A stretch of 64,000 bases of DNA. It comes from Frigidibacter sp. ROC022 (GTDB lineage: Bacteria > Pseudomonadota > Alphaproteobacteria > Rhodobacterales > Rhodobacteraceae). Shown piece by piece: positions 17,622 through 27,315 of this stretch (within the stretch, counting starts at the first letter, position 1; each line of letters begins with the position of its first letter). The stretch lies in contig NZ_JANQDU010000004.1 in the NCBI RefSeq assembly GCF_024723735.1, positions 310,001 through 374,000 of the forward strand, written 5' to 3'. The position numbers and the translations under genes are program-made. Under the pieces are notes generated by a model. That model did no database searches, was not told the DNA's origin, and saw only the letters and a program-made list of their open reading frames with translations.

Positions 17622-18874
17622 CCGCGGCCTCCTTCGAGTCCGGCCACGCCGGGCGCCAGCAGCGGCGCGCTGTCGACGATGCCGCCGGGCAACAGTCCGG
17701 GAAACCTTGATTGGGACCAGCTGACCAGCTGCATCGCCGGGGCGCCCAGCAGCAGCTTGGCCATGGGCTGGGTCCAGAGCAGCTGATCCACCGCGTCATT
17801 CGGGCGATAGGGGCTGTCGGCCCGACCGTCGCCGTCGATGTCAAAGCCGACATGATCCGACCAGTAGTTGCCGGTTCCCTCCTCGGACCATTCCAGCCAG
17901 CGCGAGCCGACGTATTTGACCTGGGTCCGGTTGCCCTCGAAGGCGTTGCCGGTCAGCACGTCATCCTGGGACCCGGCGGTGAAGTGAATGCCGATCCCGC
18001 AGCCCTGGAACCTGTTGAAACGAAAGATGTCGCGGTTGGAATTGTAGACGAACAGGCATTTCTCGCCGCCGTCGCGCACCTCGTTGTGCTCCAGCACCGC
18101 CTTGTTGGCGAAATTCATGAAGAAGCCGTGGCTGCGGTCGCCCTGGCTGAGATTGCCGGTCACGATCAGCCGGGTGGAGTACATGAAGGCATAGCCCATG
18201 CCGTTGCCGGTCGAGACATTGCCGGTCACTTCCAGCTCGTTGGAATACATCGAGTGGAAGGCATAGCGCAGGTCCGAAAAGCGGTTGTTGCGGTAGACCG
18301 CCTTGTTCGAGGTGGTCACGAACACCCCGTCGCGGCCCAGAGAAATGTCGTTGTCCTCGACCAGCAGCCCCGGCGCGTTCCAGACATAGATGCCGGGGCC
18401 ACGCTCGGGCACCCGCAGGTCGTCGCGGCCGCGGATCGTGTTGCCGCGCACCACCACGTCATGCGCGCCCTGCACGTCGATGCCGATCAGGTTGCCGGTC
18501 AGTCTGTTGTCTTCGATCACCGCCCCCCTGGCGGTCTTGTCCAGCGCGATGCCGCTGTCGAGCCGGTCGAGCCGGATGCCCGAATTCTCGATATCCAGCC
18601 CCCGGATGGTGACGCCCGGCGCAGTGACCCGGATCACCGTGCCTTCGCCCGGCCCCACGACATGCGCGTCTCCGGTATCGGTCAGCGTCATGGGCCGGTC
18701 GATCAGCACCGGCCCGGCGTGAAGGCCGTCCGCAAGGATCAGCACATCGCCGGGCCGGGCCCTGGCCACAGCTTGCGTCAATGCCCCCGCCGTCGCCGGA
18801 ACGCGGATATCCTCCCCCGCCGCCGCGGAGGCGGCGAGGATCAGGCATCCGGTCCATGCAAGACGCAGGCGCAT
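17618..18874 (-). CDS. nosD: NosD periplasmic copper-handling protein
   Basis: Right-handed beta-helix protein of 418 aa with a Sec signal peptide (cleavage near Ala19). It contains repeated CASH/NosD segments rich in N-x-I/V-x-G-N and the C-terminal NYWSDHVGFDIDGDGRADSPY motif diagnostic for NosD. It sits on the NosFY transporter in the periplasm and hands copper to apo-NosZ. It begins 15 nt after the nosZ stop with GGGAGGGG upstream of its ATG. Confidence 0.95.
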   Translation of the reverse strand: MRLRLAWTGCLILAASAAAGEDIRVPATAGALTQAVARARPGDVLILADGLHAGPVLIDRPMTLTDTGDAHVVGPGEGTVIRVTAPGVTIRGLDIENSGIRLDRLDSGIALDKTARGAVIEDNRLTGNLIGIDVQGAHDVVVRGNTIRGRDDLRVPERGPGIYVWNAPGLLVEDNDISLGRDGVFVTTSNKAVYRNNRFSDLRYAFHSMYSNELEVTGNVSTGNGMGYAFMYSTRLIVTGNLSQGDRSHGFFMNFANKAVLEHNEVRDGGEKCLFVYNSNRDIFRFNRFQGCGIGIHFTAGSQDDVLTGNAFEGNRTQVKYVGSRWLEWSEEGTGNYWSDHVGFDIDGDGRADSPYRPNDAVDQLLWTQPMAKLLLGAPAMQLVSWSQSRFPGLLPGGIVDSAPLLAPGVAGLEGGRG

Positions 18875-18889
18875 TGTCGTGCCCCTCCC

Positions 18890-20815
18890 TCAGGTGGCCT
18901 TGGGATGAACCAGCATCCGGCCGCGCATCTCCATGTGAAGCGCGTGGCAGAACCACTGGCAGTAGTACCAATGCACCCCGGGCCGGTCGGCGGTGAAGGT
19001 GACGCTGGCCGTCGCCTGCGGCCCGACCTCCATCGCGATCCCGTGGTTGCCCAGGGTGAAGCCGTGGGTCAGATCATCCACGTCATCCATGTTGGTGACA
19101 TAGACCGTGACTTCGTCGCCCTGGTTGACCTCGAAACTGTCGAGGCTGAACTGCGGCGCGACCGAGTGCATCCAGACCCGCACCTTGTTGCCGTCCCGGA
19201 TCACGTCGGCGGCATAGTCGATGTCGACGCCGTCGATCTCGGCCTGCCGGCGGGCCTCTTCCCACATCGGGTCCATTCTGTCGTAGATCGAGACCGGGTT
19301 GACGATGTCGGCCCGGACGATGATGCAGTCATGCGGTTCGGCAAAGGTCGGGCCGTCGTGGACCACTTCCATGCGGTCGTCGCCGATGGCGATCAGCTGG
19401 TCGTTCTCGGGCTTCAGCGGGCCGACATTCAGGAACCGGTCCTTCGAGAACTTGTTCAGCGTGACCAGATACTGGCCATCGGCCTCCAGCGTCTCGCCCA
19501 TCGAGGTGTGGTTGTGCCCCGGCTGATACTGGACATCGACCTTCTCGATGATCGGGTCGGCATCGGCCCCGTCGAAGGCCTGTATTGCCTTGTCGATGTT
19601 CCATTTGACGATCTGACTGTCGAGGAACAGCGTCGTGTAGGCATTACCGCGCCCGTCGAATGCGGTGTGCAGCGGGCCCAGTCCCAGTTCCGGTTCGGCG
19701 ACCACGGCGCTGCGCGGTTCGGCCCCGTCGAACAGGGCGTCGAGCTTGGTCACGTCGATGACCGTCACCGTCGGAGAGAGCTTGCCGTTGATGCAGAGAT
19801 GCACCTTGTCCGGGGCCATGTTGCAGCCGTGCGGGCTGTTCCCGAGCGGGATATAGGCGGTGTATTTCGAGCCGTGCCGACCGTCGAAGACCTTGACGCC
19901 CTTGTGCTCGGTATAGTCGCCGTTGGCGATGCCCTCTTCGATGGCCCTGATGTTGAACACGACGACCCAATCCTGGTCGTTCGCGGCCATGTCGGCCAGG
20001 GTGACGCCCTCTTCCGAGTTGTAGCAGGTCGAGAAGGCCCATTTGCCTTCGTAATCGGCGTCGCAGTTGTCGAGGTTGCCATCGACGATCACCTGCCAGG
20101 CCACGTCCATCGTGTCGCCGTCGATGGCTGTGAAGATGGAGTGATACTGCGTCGGATCGTCCAGGATCATGCCGTCGTTGGGCAGCGGGATCCGGTGTTC
20201 GCCATTGGCAAAGACATAGCCGGTGCGGGGGTATTTCTGCGGCCGAAGACCGTGGATGTCCGATGTATTCGGGATCTCGATGATCTTGTCGGTCTTCATG
20301 ATGTCGCAGCGAATCCGCGCGACACGGGTATTGGCCTTGTCGTTGGCAAAGATGTAGCGCCCGTCATAGGTGCCGTCGGTGAAGGACATATGCGGGTGGT
20401 GCAGGTCGCCGTTGTCGTAGGTGACGCGGCCGCGCTTGGCGAGGAATTCCCGGGTCTCGGGCAGCAGGCCCTCGGTCAGGATTTTCAGGCTCTCGTTGGT
20501 CGAGCCCCAGCCGGTGGCCGAGCAGCGGTTGAACACCGGGATGCGCATGAACTCGCGCATCGAAGGCACGCCCATGATCCGGATTTCGCCCGACTGGCCC
20601 GAGGACCAGAAGCCGTAGTAATCGTCCAGCTCGCCGGGCTTCACCTCGACAGAGCCGGCGGCCTTGGCGGGGGTGCCGCCCAGCCCGGTGAGGGCCCCGG
20701 TGCCGATCGCTCCGGCGGCAAGCGCGGTGCCGGCGGTTCCGGCGAAGAGGCCACGGCGGGTCAGGCCCTGCCTGGCCGCGGTGGTGTCTTTCGTGTCCTT
20801 GCTGTCGTCGCTCAT
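18890..20815 (-). CDS. nosZ: Nitrous-oxide reductase NosZ (clade I, Tat-exported)
   Basis: Periplasmic N2O reductase, 641 aa from ATG 20815 with AAGGAG upstream. The Tat signal is [12 protein letters not shown]. CuZ histidine motifs are all visible ([50 protein letters not shown]). The CuA site is the C-terminal [12 protein letters not shown]. The start overlaps the nosR stop by 4 nt. A Tat signal and the nosRZDFYLX order indicate a clade I (typical denitrifier) enzyme, apparently intact. Confidence 0.97.
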   Translation of the reverse strand: MSDDSKDTKDTTAARQGLTRRGLFAGTAGTALAAGAIGTGALTGLGGTPAKAAGSVEVKPGELDDYYGFWSSGQSGEIRIMGVPSMREFMRIPVFNRCSATGWGSTNESLKILTEGLLPETREFLAKRGRVTYDNGDLHHPHMSFTDGTYDGRYIFANDKANTRVARIRCDIMKTDKIIEIPNTSDIHGLRPQKYPRTGYVFANGEHRIPLPNDGMILDDPTQYHSIFTAIDGDTMDVAWQVIVDGNLDNCDADYEGKWAFSTCYNSEEGVTLADMAANDQDWVVVFNIRAIEEGIANGDYTEHKGVKVFDGRHGSKYTAYIPLGNSPHGCNMAPDKVHLCINGKLSPTVTVIDVTKLDALFDGAEPRSAVVAEPELGLGPLHTAFDGRGNAYTTLFLDSQIVKWNIDKAIQAFDGADADPIIEKVDVQYQPGHNHTSMGETLEADGQYLVTLNKFSKDRFLNVGPLKPENDQLIAIGDDRMEVVHDGPTFAEPHDCIIVRADIVNPVSIYDRMDPMWEEARRQAEIDGVDIDYAADVIRDGNKVRVWMHSVAPQFSLDSFEVNQGDEVTVYVTNMDDVDDLTHGFTLGNHGIAMEVGPQATASVTFTADRPGVHWYYCQWFCHALHMEMRGRMLVHPKAT

Positions 20816-23031
20816 GGTGCGAGCTCCTTCTCGGGTTTGATGTTGGGGTGGTTGACGAGATCGGGGTTCAGCCTGGCCGCGGCGACCAGATCCTTGGCGC
20901 GCCGCTTGTCCTTTGCGATCACCACCGGGCAACGGTCGTGATCGTTGTAGAGAACCTGGCAGTTCAGGCACTGGATGCATTCGTTGGGGTTGATCTCGCC
21001 GGTCGGGTGGATCGCCTCGACCGGGCAGTCGGTGGCGCAGCGCTGGCAGGGATTGCCGCATTCGCGGTAGCGCTTCAGCCAGCGGAACATGTGCAGCCGC
21101 GCCGGGATCGCCAGCCCGCCGCCCAGCGGGCAGACGTAGCGGCAATAGAACCGCTCGATGAACAGGCTCGGCGCCAGCATCGCCAGGGCAAAGAGCACAT
21201 AGGGGGCCGGGCGGGCGAACTTGAGGATGATCGCGGTCTTGAACGGCTCGACCTCGGCGTAGTGCTCGGCCAGGTCCAGCGAATAGAGCGACAGGCCGAA
21301 GAGCCCGAGGAAGATGATGTATTTCACCGCCCAGAGACGCTCGTGCAGGCCCCAGGGCAGTTTGACCTGCGGGATACGGGCCAGCTTGGCGACCCGGTTC
21401 AGCAGTTCCTGGAAGGCCCCGAAGGGGCAGAGCCAGCCGCAATAGGCGCCGCGGGCCCAGAACAGCAGCGCCGCCGCCACCGCCAGCCAGAGCAGGAAGA
21501 TCAGCGGGTCCATCAGGAAGGTTTCCCAACTGAAATTCGAGAAGATCGCCGAGAACACCGCAAGGATGTTCACCACCGACAGCTGGGCATTGGCGTACCA
21601 GCCGATATAGACCAGCGTGAAGGTCAGGAACGCCATCCGGAACGCCAGGAACAGGCGCGCGCGGCGAACGAAGAACTGCTGGAAGAAGAACACCATCGAC
21701 AGCACGACCAGTGAACTGGACAGCACGATGATCTGCACCCGCTTGGTTTCCCAAATCCGGGCCCAGAGCGCATCGCGGTTGGTGCTGGTCGCGGCCGGCG
21801 GCGCCTCGACCCGGGGCTTCACCTCCTGCACGATCTCGCGGGTATAGGTGGCGGGGATGTCATAGCCGAGCTCGTAGCTGCGGAACTGCTTCTCGATCGG
21901 GCCGACCGCGCGGTGAACCAGGAATTGCAGCCGCCAGGATCGCGCCGGGTCGAAACCGGAGTCGGCCGGGATCACGAAGAGGTCCATCTCGTTGAAATCC
22001 GGCGCCCCGTCGGCCTCGATGCGGACCAGCCGGCGATGCTCCTTGTCGCGGAACCGATGCGAGATCTCGCCCTGTATCAGCTGGAACCGGTCGAAGATGC
22101 CCCCGCGCACATAGCCCGAGCCCTTGAACGACCAGCGCCCCGACCCGGCGATCACGATCGCCTCGTCGCCGGGCTTCAGCATCTTGAGCAGATTGGCATA
22201 GCCGTCCTCGCCCAGCACGCTGCGCCCGATCGAGGGTTCGCTGACCAGCGCGGTCCAGAGATCGACATAGGGGTCGGTTCCGGGCGGCGGTTCGGTCTCT
22301 TTCTCGGTGCGCGGATCGCCGAGCGCCGCGAAATCCGCGTTGATGGTGTCGACATCGACCACGAGATGCCGCAGCGCCCCGATACCGGCCAGGGTTTCCC
22401 AATCGGTCACCTCGCCGGCGTCGCGGTCGAGCACCCTCTTCGGGCCATTGTCGTCCACCGGGGCGAAACCGCCCAGCTTCAGGGACTGCGCTACCTTGAT
22501 CCCGGCGCGCAGGATCGAGTCGTCGATGACCATGATCGTCACCGTCGCGCCCGAGACGATGTCGATGTCGTCGGCGCTGTGACTGGCCTCTGCCTCGCGC
22601 AGGTCAAGGCCGGCATATTTCTCGATGACGGCCCGGATCCTGGTCTCCGGGATGCCGACCAGCACGATGGGTTCGGAATGCTTCATCAGCCGCACGCCGG
22701 TGATGACCGCCTGGTCGGAGATTCCTGCGATGATGTGGATCGGCTTGCCGGAATAGCCGGTGGTCGGAACCCAGTCCGAGGTCAGGAAGACCCAGCCGAC
22801 GATCCTGCCGCCGGCCAGGGCGGGCGCCACCGGGGCGTCATCGCGGATCGGGCCGAAGGCGTCGGCGCCCGGCACCATGTCGCCCGGCGCCACGTCCTCG
22901 ATGTATTTCGACAGTACCGTATCGGCCAGCGCCGCGTTCAGCGGGGCAAGGACCGCGATGAAGAGCGACAGGGCGAATACCTGGAACGCATGGATCAGGC
23001 CCGGTTCGATGGCACGTCCTCGCTCACCCAT
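20812..23031 (-). CDS. nosR: NosR, membrane flavo-iron-sulfur protein for N2O respiration
   Basis: Inner-membrane protein of 739 aa required for nosZ expression and electron supply to NosZ. It has a signal helix, a periplasmic FMN-binding domain in which [10 protein letters not shown] holds the Thr normally flavinylated by NosX, several transmembrane helices, CxxxCP motifs ([18 protein letters not shown]) and a C-terminal pair of 4Fe-4S clusters ([13 protein letters not shown] and CIQCLNCQ). The ATG at 23031 is favoured over an upstream in-frame start at 23100 because the latter lies in the operator palindrome. Confidence 0.95.
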   Translation of the reverse strand: MGERGRAIEPGLIHAFQVFALSLFIAVLAPLNAALADTVLSKYIEDVAPGDMVPGADAFGPIRDDAPVAPALAGGRIVGWVFLTSDWVPTTGYSGKPIHIIAGISDQAVITGVRLMKHSEPIVLVGIPETRIRAVIEKYAGLDLREAEASHSADDIDIVSGATVTIMVIDDSILRAGIKVAQSLKLGGFAPVDDNGPKRVLDRDAGEVTDWETLAGIGALRHLVVDVDTINADFAALGDPRTEKETEPPPGTDPYVDLWTALVSEPSIGRSVLGEDGYANLLKMLKPGDEAIVIAGSGRWSFKGSGYVRGGIFDRFQLIQGEISHRFRDKEHRRLVRIEADGAPDFNEMDLFVIPADSGFDPARSWRLQFLVHRAVGPIEKQFRSYELGYDIPATYTREIVQEVKPRVEAPPAATSTNRDALWARIWETKRVQIIVLSSSLVVLSMVFFFQQFFVRRARLFLAFRMAFLTFTLVYIGWYANAQLSVVNILAVFSAIFSNFSWETFLMDPLIFLLWLAVAAALLFWARGAYCGWLCPFGAFQELLNRVAKLARIPQVKLPWGLHERLWAVKYIIFLGLFGLSLYSLDLAEHYAEVEPFKTAIILKFARPAPYVLFALAMLAPSLFIERFYCRYVCPLGGGLAIPARLHMFRWLKRYRECGNPCQRCATDCPVEAIHPTGEINPNECIQCLNCQVLYNDHDRCPVVIAKDKRRAKDLVAAARLNPDLVNHPNIKPEKELAP

Positions 23032-23088
23032 TCCTGCGACCCCCTCGCGGTTGTTTCGCCGGGGATAACAGGAAGTCGCCGCGCAACT

Positions 23089-23102
23089 TTGTGCTGGCAC
23101 AA
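23089..23102. promoter_or_regulatory. FNR/NnrR-type operator of the nos operon
   Basis: Perfect dyad TTGTGCTGGCACAA (extended by T/A on each side) centred about 65 nt upstream of the nosR start. It has the TTG-N8-CAA layout of Crp/FNR-superfamily nitrogen-oxide regulators and differs in the fourth and eleventh positions from the nnrS site. Confidence 0.6.
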
Positions 23103-23184
23103 ACTCGGGACAGGTCGGGTCTGCGGCCTGGCCGTGCTGCCGGGTCAGGGGGGCATGTCTTGCCCGCGACGAGGGGCGTCGGGG

Positions 23185-23457
23185 TCAGCCCGCGCCGGGG
23201 CGCGGCGGATGGCTGGGAAAGGTCGAGCGTGTCAGAATCCGGCCCGCCCGATCGACAACGAGACGCAGGGCCTTGCCGCCGTGGAAGAAGGTCAGCCGCC
23301 AGCGCCCCTCATCCGCATCCACCCCGGCCTCGCAGCGGCTGGTGATCGCGTTGGAGCGCAGCATTTCCGGCACTTCGGCCGCGGCGATGCCGAAGGCTGT
23401 GCCGAGAACGGCGGCATCGACGACGAAATCCGGCTTGATCTGCGGGTCCGTGCTCAT
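23185..23457 (-). CDS. DUF6522 family protein
   Basis: Small soluble protein of 90 aa without signal or membrane segment. The block NAITSRCEAGVDADEG followed by WRLTFFHGGKALRLVVD matches, from memory, the alphaproteobacterial DUF6522 family, often found beside nitrogen-oxide genes; function is unknown. Its ATG overlaps the stop of the preceding NsrR-like stub by 4 nt, so the two are probably cotranscribed. It lies upstream of nosR in the same direction. Confidence 0.72.
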   Translation of the reverse strand: MSTDPQIKPDFVVDAAVLGTAFGIAAAEVPEMLRSNAITSRCEAGVDADEGRWRLTFFHGGKALRLVVDRAGRILTRSTFPSHPPRPGAG

Positions 23458-23627
23458 CGCGGCACGACGCTGCCATGCCCGGCGAGAGGCTGTATGATCT
23501 TGTTAAGATGATTGCGTGACACTTCAAAGGCGTCGGCAACCCCTGCCGTCGAGACGATCTGCCCCGGTGGCGCGGCCGGAAGTATCCGCGCCCGAAGGCC
23601 GCTATCGGTGAAACCGGTCAGGTGCAT
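23454..23627 (-). pseudogene. N-terminal stub of an NsrR/Rrf2-type regulator (57 aa)
   Basis: The frame begins MHLTGFTDSGLRARIL and continues to EVSRNHLNKIIQPLAGHG, which is the winged-HTH start of NsrR-like Rrf2 regulators (compare the consensus LTxFTDYGLR ... VSRNHLxKI). It stops after 57 residues, whereas family members have about 140-150 and carry three cluster-binding Cys in the missing part. It overlaps DUF6522 by 4 nt in ATGA fashion. It could be a decayed nsrR or a retained short DNA-binding peptide; decay is more likely because recognition-helix context is kept but no Fe-S domain remains. Confidence 0.65.
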
Positions 23628-23708
23628 TGCGGGACCCTTGTAATAGGTATTCAGGATGTCAATTATAGCGCGGCGCACTCCGGCGCAAGCCCGAGAGAGG
23701 ATAGAGCG

Positions 23709-24170
23709 ATGAACGAGGCTCCGGTTTCCCTGACCGTCGGCGGCTCGCTCCGGCCCGAAATGACCGAGGCGATCAGCGCCCGCACCGGCCTGACCGAGGA
23801 GATGCTGCGCAGCCTCGTGCACCGGTTCTACGACAAGGTACGGCGAGACCCCGCGCTTGGCCCGATCTTCGAGGCACGGATCGGCGACTGGGGCTCGCAT
23901 CTCGACAAGATGGTGGCCTTCTGGTCCTCGGTGGCCCTGATGACCGGGAAATACCACGGCGCCCCGGTTCCCAAACATGCAGGGCTTCCTGTCGGCTGGG
24001 CGCATTACGACCGCTGGCTGGCCCTGTTCCGCGAAACGACGTCCGAGGTCTGCCCGCCGGCCGGCGCGGCGCATGTGATCGAGCGGGCCGAGCGTATCGC
24101 CCGGTCGTTGCACCATGCCAGTACTGCCGCGCCGCCGCCGGATGTCGGCAGTCGCCCCGCCAGCGCCTGA
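23709..24170 (+). CDS. Group III truncated hemoglobin
   Basis: Globin of 153 aa from ATG 23709 (GAGAGG upstream). The 2-on-2 fold class III features are visible: LVHRFYDKVRRDPALGPIF, a W-rich E/F region (DKMVAFWSSVALMTGKYHG) and a proximal-His segment (LPVGWAHYDRWLALFRET). Such globins are typically induced by nitric oxide or low oxygen. It is divergent from the NsrR-like stub and lies beside the nos genes, which fits NO detoxification. The Pro/Ala-rich tail after residue 135 is not part of the globin fold. Confidence 0.9.
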   Translation: MNEAPVSLTVGGSLRPEMTEAISARTGLTEEMLRSLVHRFYDKVRRDPALGPIFEARIGDWGSHLDKMVAFWSSVALMTGKYHGAPVPKHAGLPVGWAHYDRWLALFRETTSEVCPPAGAAHVIERAERIARSLHHASTAAPPPDVGSRPASA

Positions 24171-24304
24171 CATCCGGTATCTGCCCGGCGGCAACCCTGC
24201 CCGTTGCGACTTGCCGAGACCCCGGAGGGCTGCTCTAACGGTGGCAGCCGGGCGGTCGGCCTGCCGGGCTCTGCGCCAACCTGCAATGGATTCGAGGACA
24301 TAGC

Positions 24305-25972
24305 ATGACCAGTTCGGCCCCCGCCGTGCCATTCACCTGCGAAAAGCGGCCGGCCAGCAGCGCCGGCGGCATGGTGGTGACAAACCATCCGCTCGGCACA
24401 GCCGCGGGCAGCGAAATGCTGGCGGCGGGCGGCAATGCCGTGGATGCCGCCGTGGCGGCCCTTCTGACGTTGACGGTGGTCGAACCGATGATGATCGGCA
24501 TCGCGGGCGGCGGCATATCCCATCTGCGGCTGGCCGATGGACGTCATACCGTGATCGACGCGCTGTCCTGCGCCGGGGCGGCGATGCATCCCGAACTCTA
24601 CGAGCCGGTGTCGGACCATCCGCCGACCTACATGAACGTGCGGGATCGGCGCAACGAGATCGGCGCCTCGGCCGTGGCGGTGCCGGGCAATCTCAAGGGC
24701 TGGTGCCTGATGCACGAGCGCTACGGGCGGCTGCCCTTTGCCGACGTGGTCGAGCCGGCGATCCGCCATGCCGCGCGTGGCTTCACGGTGACCAGCTATC
24801 TGCATGGCGCCATCCACGAGAATCAGGCCGATCTGGCAATCGACCCCGAGATTTCGCGCATTCTGCTGCCCGGTGGCGCTCCGGCCGCGGCGGGCAGCCG
24901 CGTGGTCATGTCCGACTATGCCGAGAGCCTGCGCCTGATCCAGACCCAGGGTGCGGCGGCGCTCTATGACGGGCCGCTGGGGCAGGCCCTGGTGCAGCGG
25001 CTGGCCACGGGCGGTCCGGATGCCGGCTATCTGACGATGGATGACCTGGCGGCCTACAAGGCGGTCGAGCGCGATGTGATCTTCGGCAGCTACCGCGGCC
25101 ATACCATCGCCGGCCCGCCGCCCCCGGCATCGTCCGGGGTGCATGTCACGCAAATGCTGAACCTGCTGGAACCGCATGACATCAAGGCCATGGGCTTTGG
25201 CAGCGCCGAGGCGCTGAACCTGCTGGCCGCGGTGATCCGGGTGGCGTTCGAAGACCGTCGCGCGGCCTCGGGCGATCCCGATTTCGTGGATGTGCCGGTC
25301 GAGCGCTACATCTCGAAGGCCTATGCCGCCGAATGCCAGGCCCGGTTGCGGCTCCCCGGTGCGCAGGGGGATGTGCCCGGCACGCACGAAAGCCGCGACA
25401 CCACGCATGTGACCATCGCCGATCGTGACGGCAACATCGTCTCGGCCACCCATACGCTGAACGGTCTGTTCGGCGCCGGTTTCATGGTGCCGGGCACCGG
25501 GATCATTCCGAACAATTACATGCTGAACTACGATCCGCATCCGGGTCAGGCGATGTCCATTGCGCCGGGCAAGCGGGTGCCGACCTCGATGGCGCCGATG
25601 ATCGTGCTGAAGGACGGCGCGCCGGTCCTGGCGATCGGGCTTCCTGGGGCGGTGCGCATCTTTCCCTCGGCGATGCAGGCGATCGTCAACGTGATCGACC
25701 ACGGCATGACCGTGCAACAGGCGGTCGAGGCGCCGCGGCTCTGGACCCAGGGCCAGCATGTCGAACTGGAACCGGCCTATGCGGCAATGAAGCCTGCGCT
25801 CGAGGCACTGGGACACGAAGTGAACCTGGTCAAGACGATCGGCGGCGGGATGAACGCGATTGCCTTTGCCCCTGACGGCATGATGACCGGCGCGGCCTGC
25901 TGGCGTGCCGACGGGACCGTCGCGGCTCTCGGCGGCGGTCTGGCGCGGCCCGGCATCCGCTTCACGATCTGA
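24305..25972 (+). CDS. Gamma-glutamyltransferase family protein
   Basis: Ntn-hydrolase of the gamma-glutamyltranspeptidase superfamily, 555 aa. The N-terminal segment GGMVVTNHPLGTAAGSEMLAAGGNAVDAA and the autoprocessing/catalytic Thr in DTTHVTIADRDGNIVSATHTLN (shown as DTTHVTIADRDGN) define the two subunits. No signal peptide is evident, unlike classical periplasmic GGT, so it may act in the cytosol as in other GGT-like hydrolases. It is followed by a 2-hydroxyacid dehydrogenase after 24 nt, which may be in the same operon. Substrate not predicted. Confidence 0.88.
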   Translation: MTSSAPAVPFTCEKRPASSAGGMVVTNHPLGTAAGSEMLAAGGNAVDAAVAALLTLTVVEPMMIGIAGGGISHLRLADGRHTVIDALSCAGAAMHPELYEPVSDHPPTYMNVRDRRNEIGASAVAVPGNLKGWCLMHERYGRLPFADVVEPAIRHAARGFTVTSYLHGAIHENQADLAIDPEISRILLPGGAPAAAGSRVVMSDYAESLRLIQTQGAAALYDGPLGQALVQRLATGGPDAGYLTMDDLAAYKAVERDVIFGSYRGHTIAGPPPPASSGVHVTQMLNLLEPHDIKAMGFGSAEALNLLAAVIRVAFEDRRAASGDPDFVDVPVERYISKAYAAECQARLRLPGAQGDVPGTHESRDTTHVTIADRDGNIVSATHTLNGLFGAGFMVPGTGIIPNNYMLNYDPHPGQAMSIAPGKRVPTSMAPMIVLKDGAPVLAIGLPGAVRIFPSAMQAIVNVIDHGMTVQQAVEAPRLWTQGQHVELEPAYAAMKPALEALGHEVNLVKTIGGGMNAIAFAPDGMMTGAACWRADGTVAALGGGLARPGIRFTI

Positions 25973-25996
25973 CCCCGGAATGGAGTGCAAGACCCG

Positions 25997-26956
25997 ATGA
26001 CGCGACTGGTAATGCTCGATCCCGCCACGCCCGAGAGGCTGGAACGGATCAAGCCCTTCCTGCCCGAAGGCTGGGAGATCGGCACCGCGGCGTCCCGCGC
26101 GCCGGCGGATCAACTGGCGGCGCTGGACGGGGCGAGTTTCGCGATCACCGGCGACGTGCCGGTCACGGCCGAGATGATGGCGGTGCCCGGGTTGCGAGGC
26201 GTTCACAAATGGGGCGTCGGATACGACAATATCGATTGCGAGGCGGCGCGGGCGCATGGGGTGCGGGTGCTGCGCACCACCGGGTCGAACGCGGTGGCGG
26301 TGGCCGAGACCACGCTGGGCCTGATCCTGGCGGTAAACCGCAACATCGTGCGCGGCCATGTCGGTATCCAGGCCGGAAAATGGCGCAAGTCCGAACTCTC
26401 GCCGACCTCGATGACGCTGTCGGACAAGACGGTCGGGATCATCGGCATGGGCTACATCGGCAAGGCGCTGGCCCGGCTTCTGCGCGGCTTCGGCTGCACC
26501 ATCCTCTACACCAAGCGCAGCCCGCTCCCGGCCGGGGACGAGGCCGAACTGGGCGTGCGTTACGCGGAACTCGACGCGCTTTTGCAGAATGCCGATGTGG
26601 TGACGTTGAACTGCGAGTTGAACGACTCGACGCGCGGGATGATAGACGCCCGGGCGCTGGCGCTGATGAAGCCCGACGCGATCCTGGTCAATGCCGCCCG
26701 CGGCGGGGTGATGGTCGAGGCCGACCTGGCCGCGGCGCTGCGCGCCGGGAAACTGCGCGGGGCAGGGGTGGACGTCTTCGCGACCGAACCGATCGAGGAG
26801 GGCAACCCCCTGTTCGGGCTGGAGCATGTTGTTCTGACCCCGCATGTCGGCGCGATCTCGGCGGACAGTTTCGTCTCCTCGCTGACCCGGATGATCGCCA
26901 ATCTTCAGGCGGTGGCCGAGGGGCGCGAGCCGAAACAGATCGACATCGTGGTCTGA
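25997..26956 (+). CDS. D-isomer-specific 2-hydroxyacid dehydrogenase (phosphoglycerate dehydrogenase-like)
   Basis: NAD-dependent dehydrogenase of 319 aa from ATG 25997. The nucleotide-binding motif GMGYIGKALARLL lies near residue 150. The catalytic Arg (VNAARGGV), Glu (ATEPIEEGN) and His (TPHVGAIS) are all in place. It lacks the C-terminal ACT region of SerA, so it is a short-form enzyme, for example for hydroxypyruvate, glyoxylate or another 2-keto acid. It probably forms an operon with the upstream GGT-like gene. Confidence 0.88.
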   Translation: MTRLVMLDPATPERLERIKPFLPEGWEIGTAASRAPADQLAALDGASFAITGDVPVTAEMMAVPGLRGVHKWGVGYDNIDCEAARAHGVRVLRTTGSNAVAVAETTLGLILAVNRNIVRGHVGIQAGKWRKSELSPTSMTLSDKTVGIIGMGYIGKALARLLRGFGCTILYTKRSPLPAGDEAELGVRYAELDALLQNADVVTLNCELNDSTRGMIDARALALMKPDAILVNAARGGVMVEADLAAALRAGKLRGAGVDVFATEPIEEGNPLFGLEHVVLTPHVGAISADSFVSSLTRMIANLQAVAEGREPKQIDIVV

Positions 26957-27315
26957 CCCGCCCCTGAGGGTTTCGTCCTTCCGGGACGGCTGCGCCTTGC
27001 ACCGAAGCCCTTGACCCGAAATACTTTCCGCACCGGCCCCGGGGCCGTCCGAAGGTGTGGACGCAGGGGTCATCCGCCTGCAACGGGGCCGGGCGTACAG
27101 TCATTTTGTCTACTAATTCTTTCGATTGATTTCGGGGCGGATCCCGTTCGCCCTGAGGAAGCCGTGCTCGGACGGCGGTGCTCGACGCGCTGGCGCCCTG
27201 CTCGGGCAAAAGGCGCAAACGAACAGAGAAAAGCGAAAATAGTTGACGGTATGCAGAAGTAAATGAATAATCGAACGATCACGGACCACGTAGAGAGTCC
27301 GAATGGGGAGGAAAA
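26957..27315 (+). promoter_or_regulatory. 359-bp intergenic region upstream of the sugar ABC operon, with a sigma-70-like promoter
   Basis: No gene was found here. A good promoter is visible: TTGACG at 27243-27248, 17-nt spacer, AATAAT at 27266-27271, 45 nt before the start codon at 27316, which has GGGGAGGAAAA as ribosome-binding site. The stretch from 27100 on is more AT-rich than its surroundings. No convincing terminator follows the dehydrogenase gene. Confidence 0.55.

Noticed and set aside
17711-20941. Very long open frame on the + strand opposite nosD/nosZ (over 1000 codons)
   Set aside because: It is antisense to nosD, nosZ and the end of nosR, has a low-complexity composition of Val/Asp/Arg/His/Gln and no domain, and is typical of GC-rich shadows.
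20816-21754. Extension of the nosZ frame upstream through the nosR 3' part (giving about 954 aa)
   Set aside because: The added region is the shadow of nosR in another frame; the ATG at 20815 with AAGGAG and the Tat signal mark the true start.
24005-27073. Very long open frame on the minus strand opposite the GGT-like and dehydrogenase genes
   Set aside because: Shadow of convincing + strand genes; His/Arg/Gly/Asp-rich with no recognisable domain.
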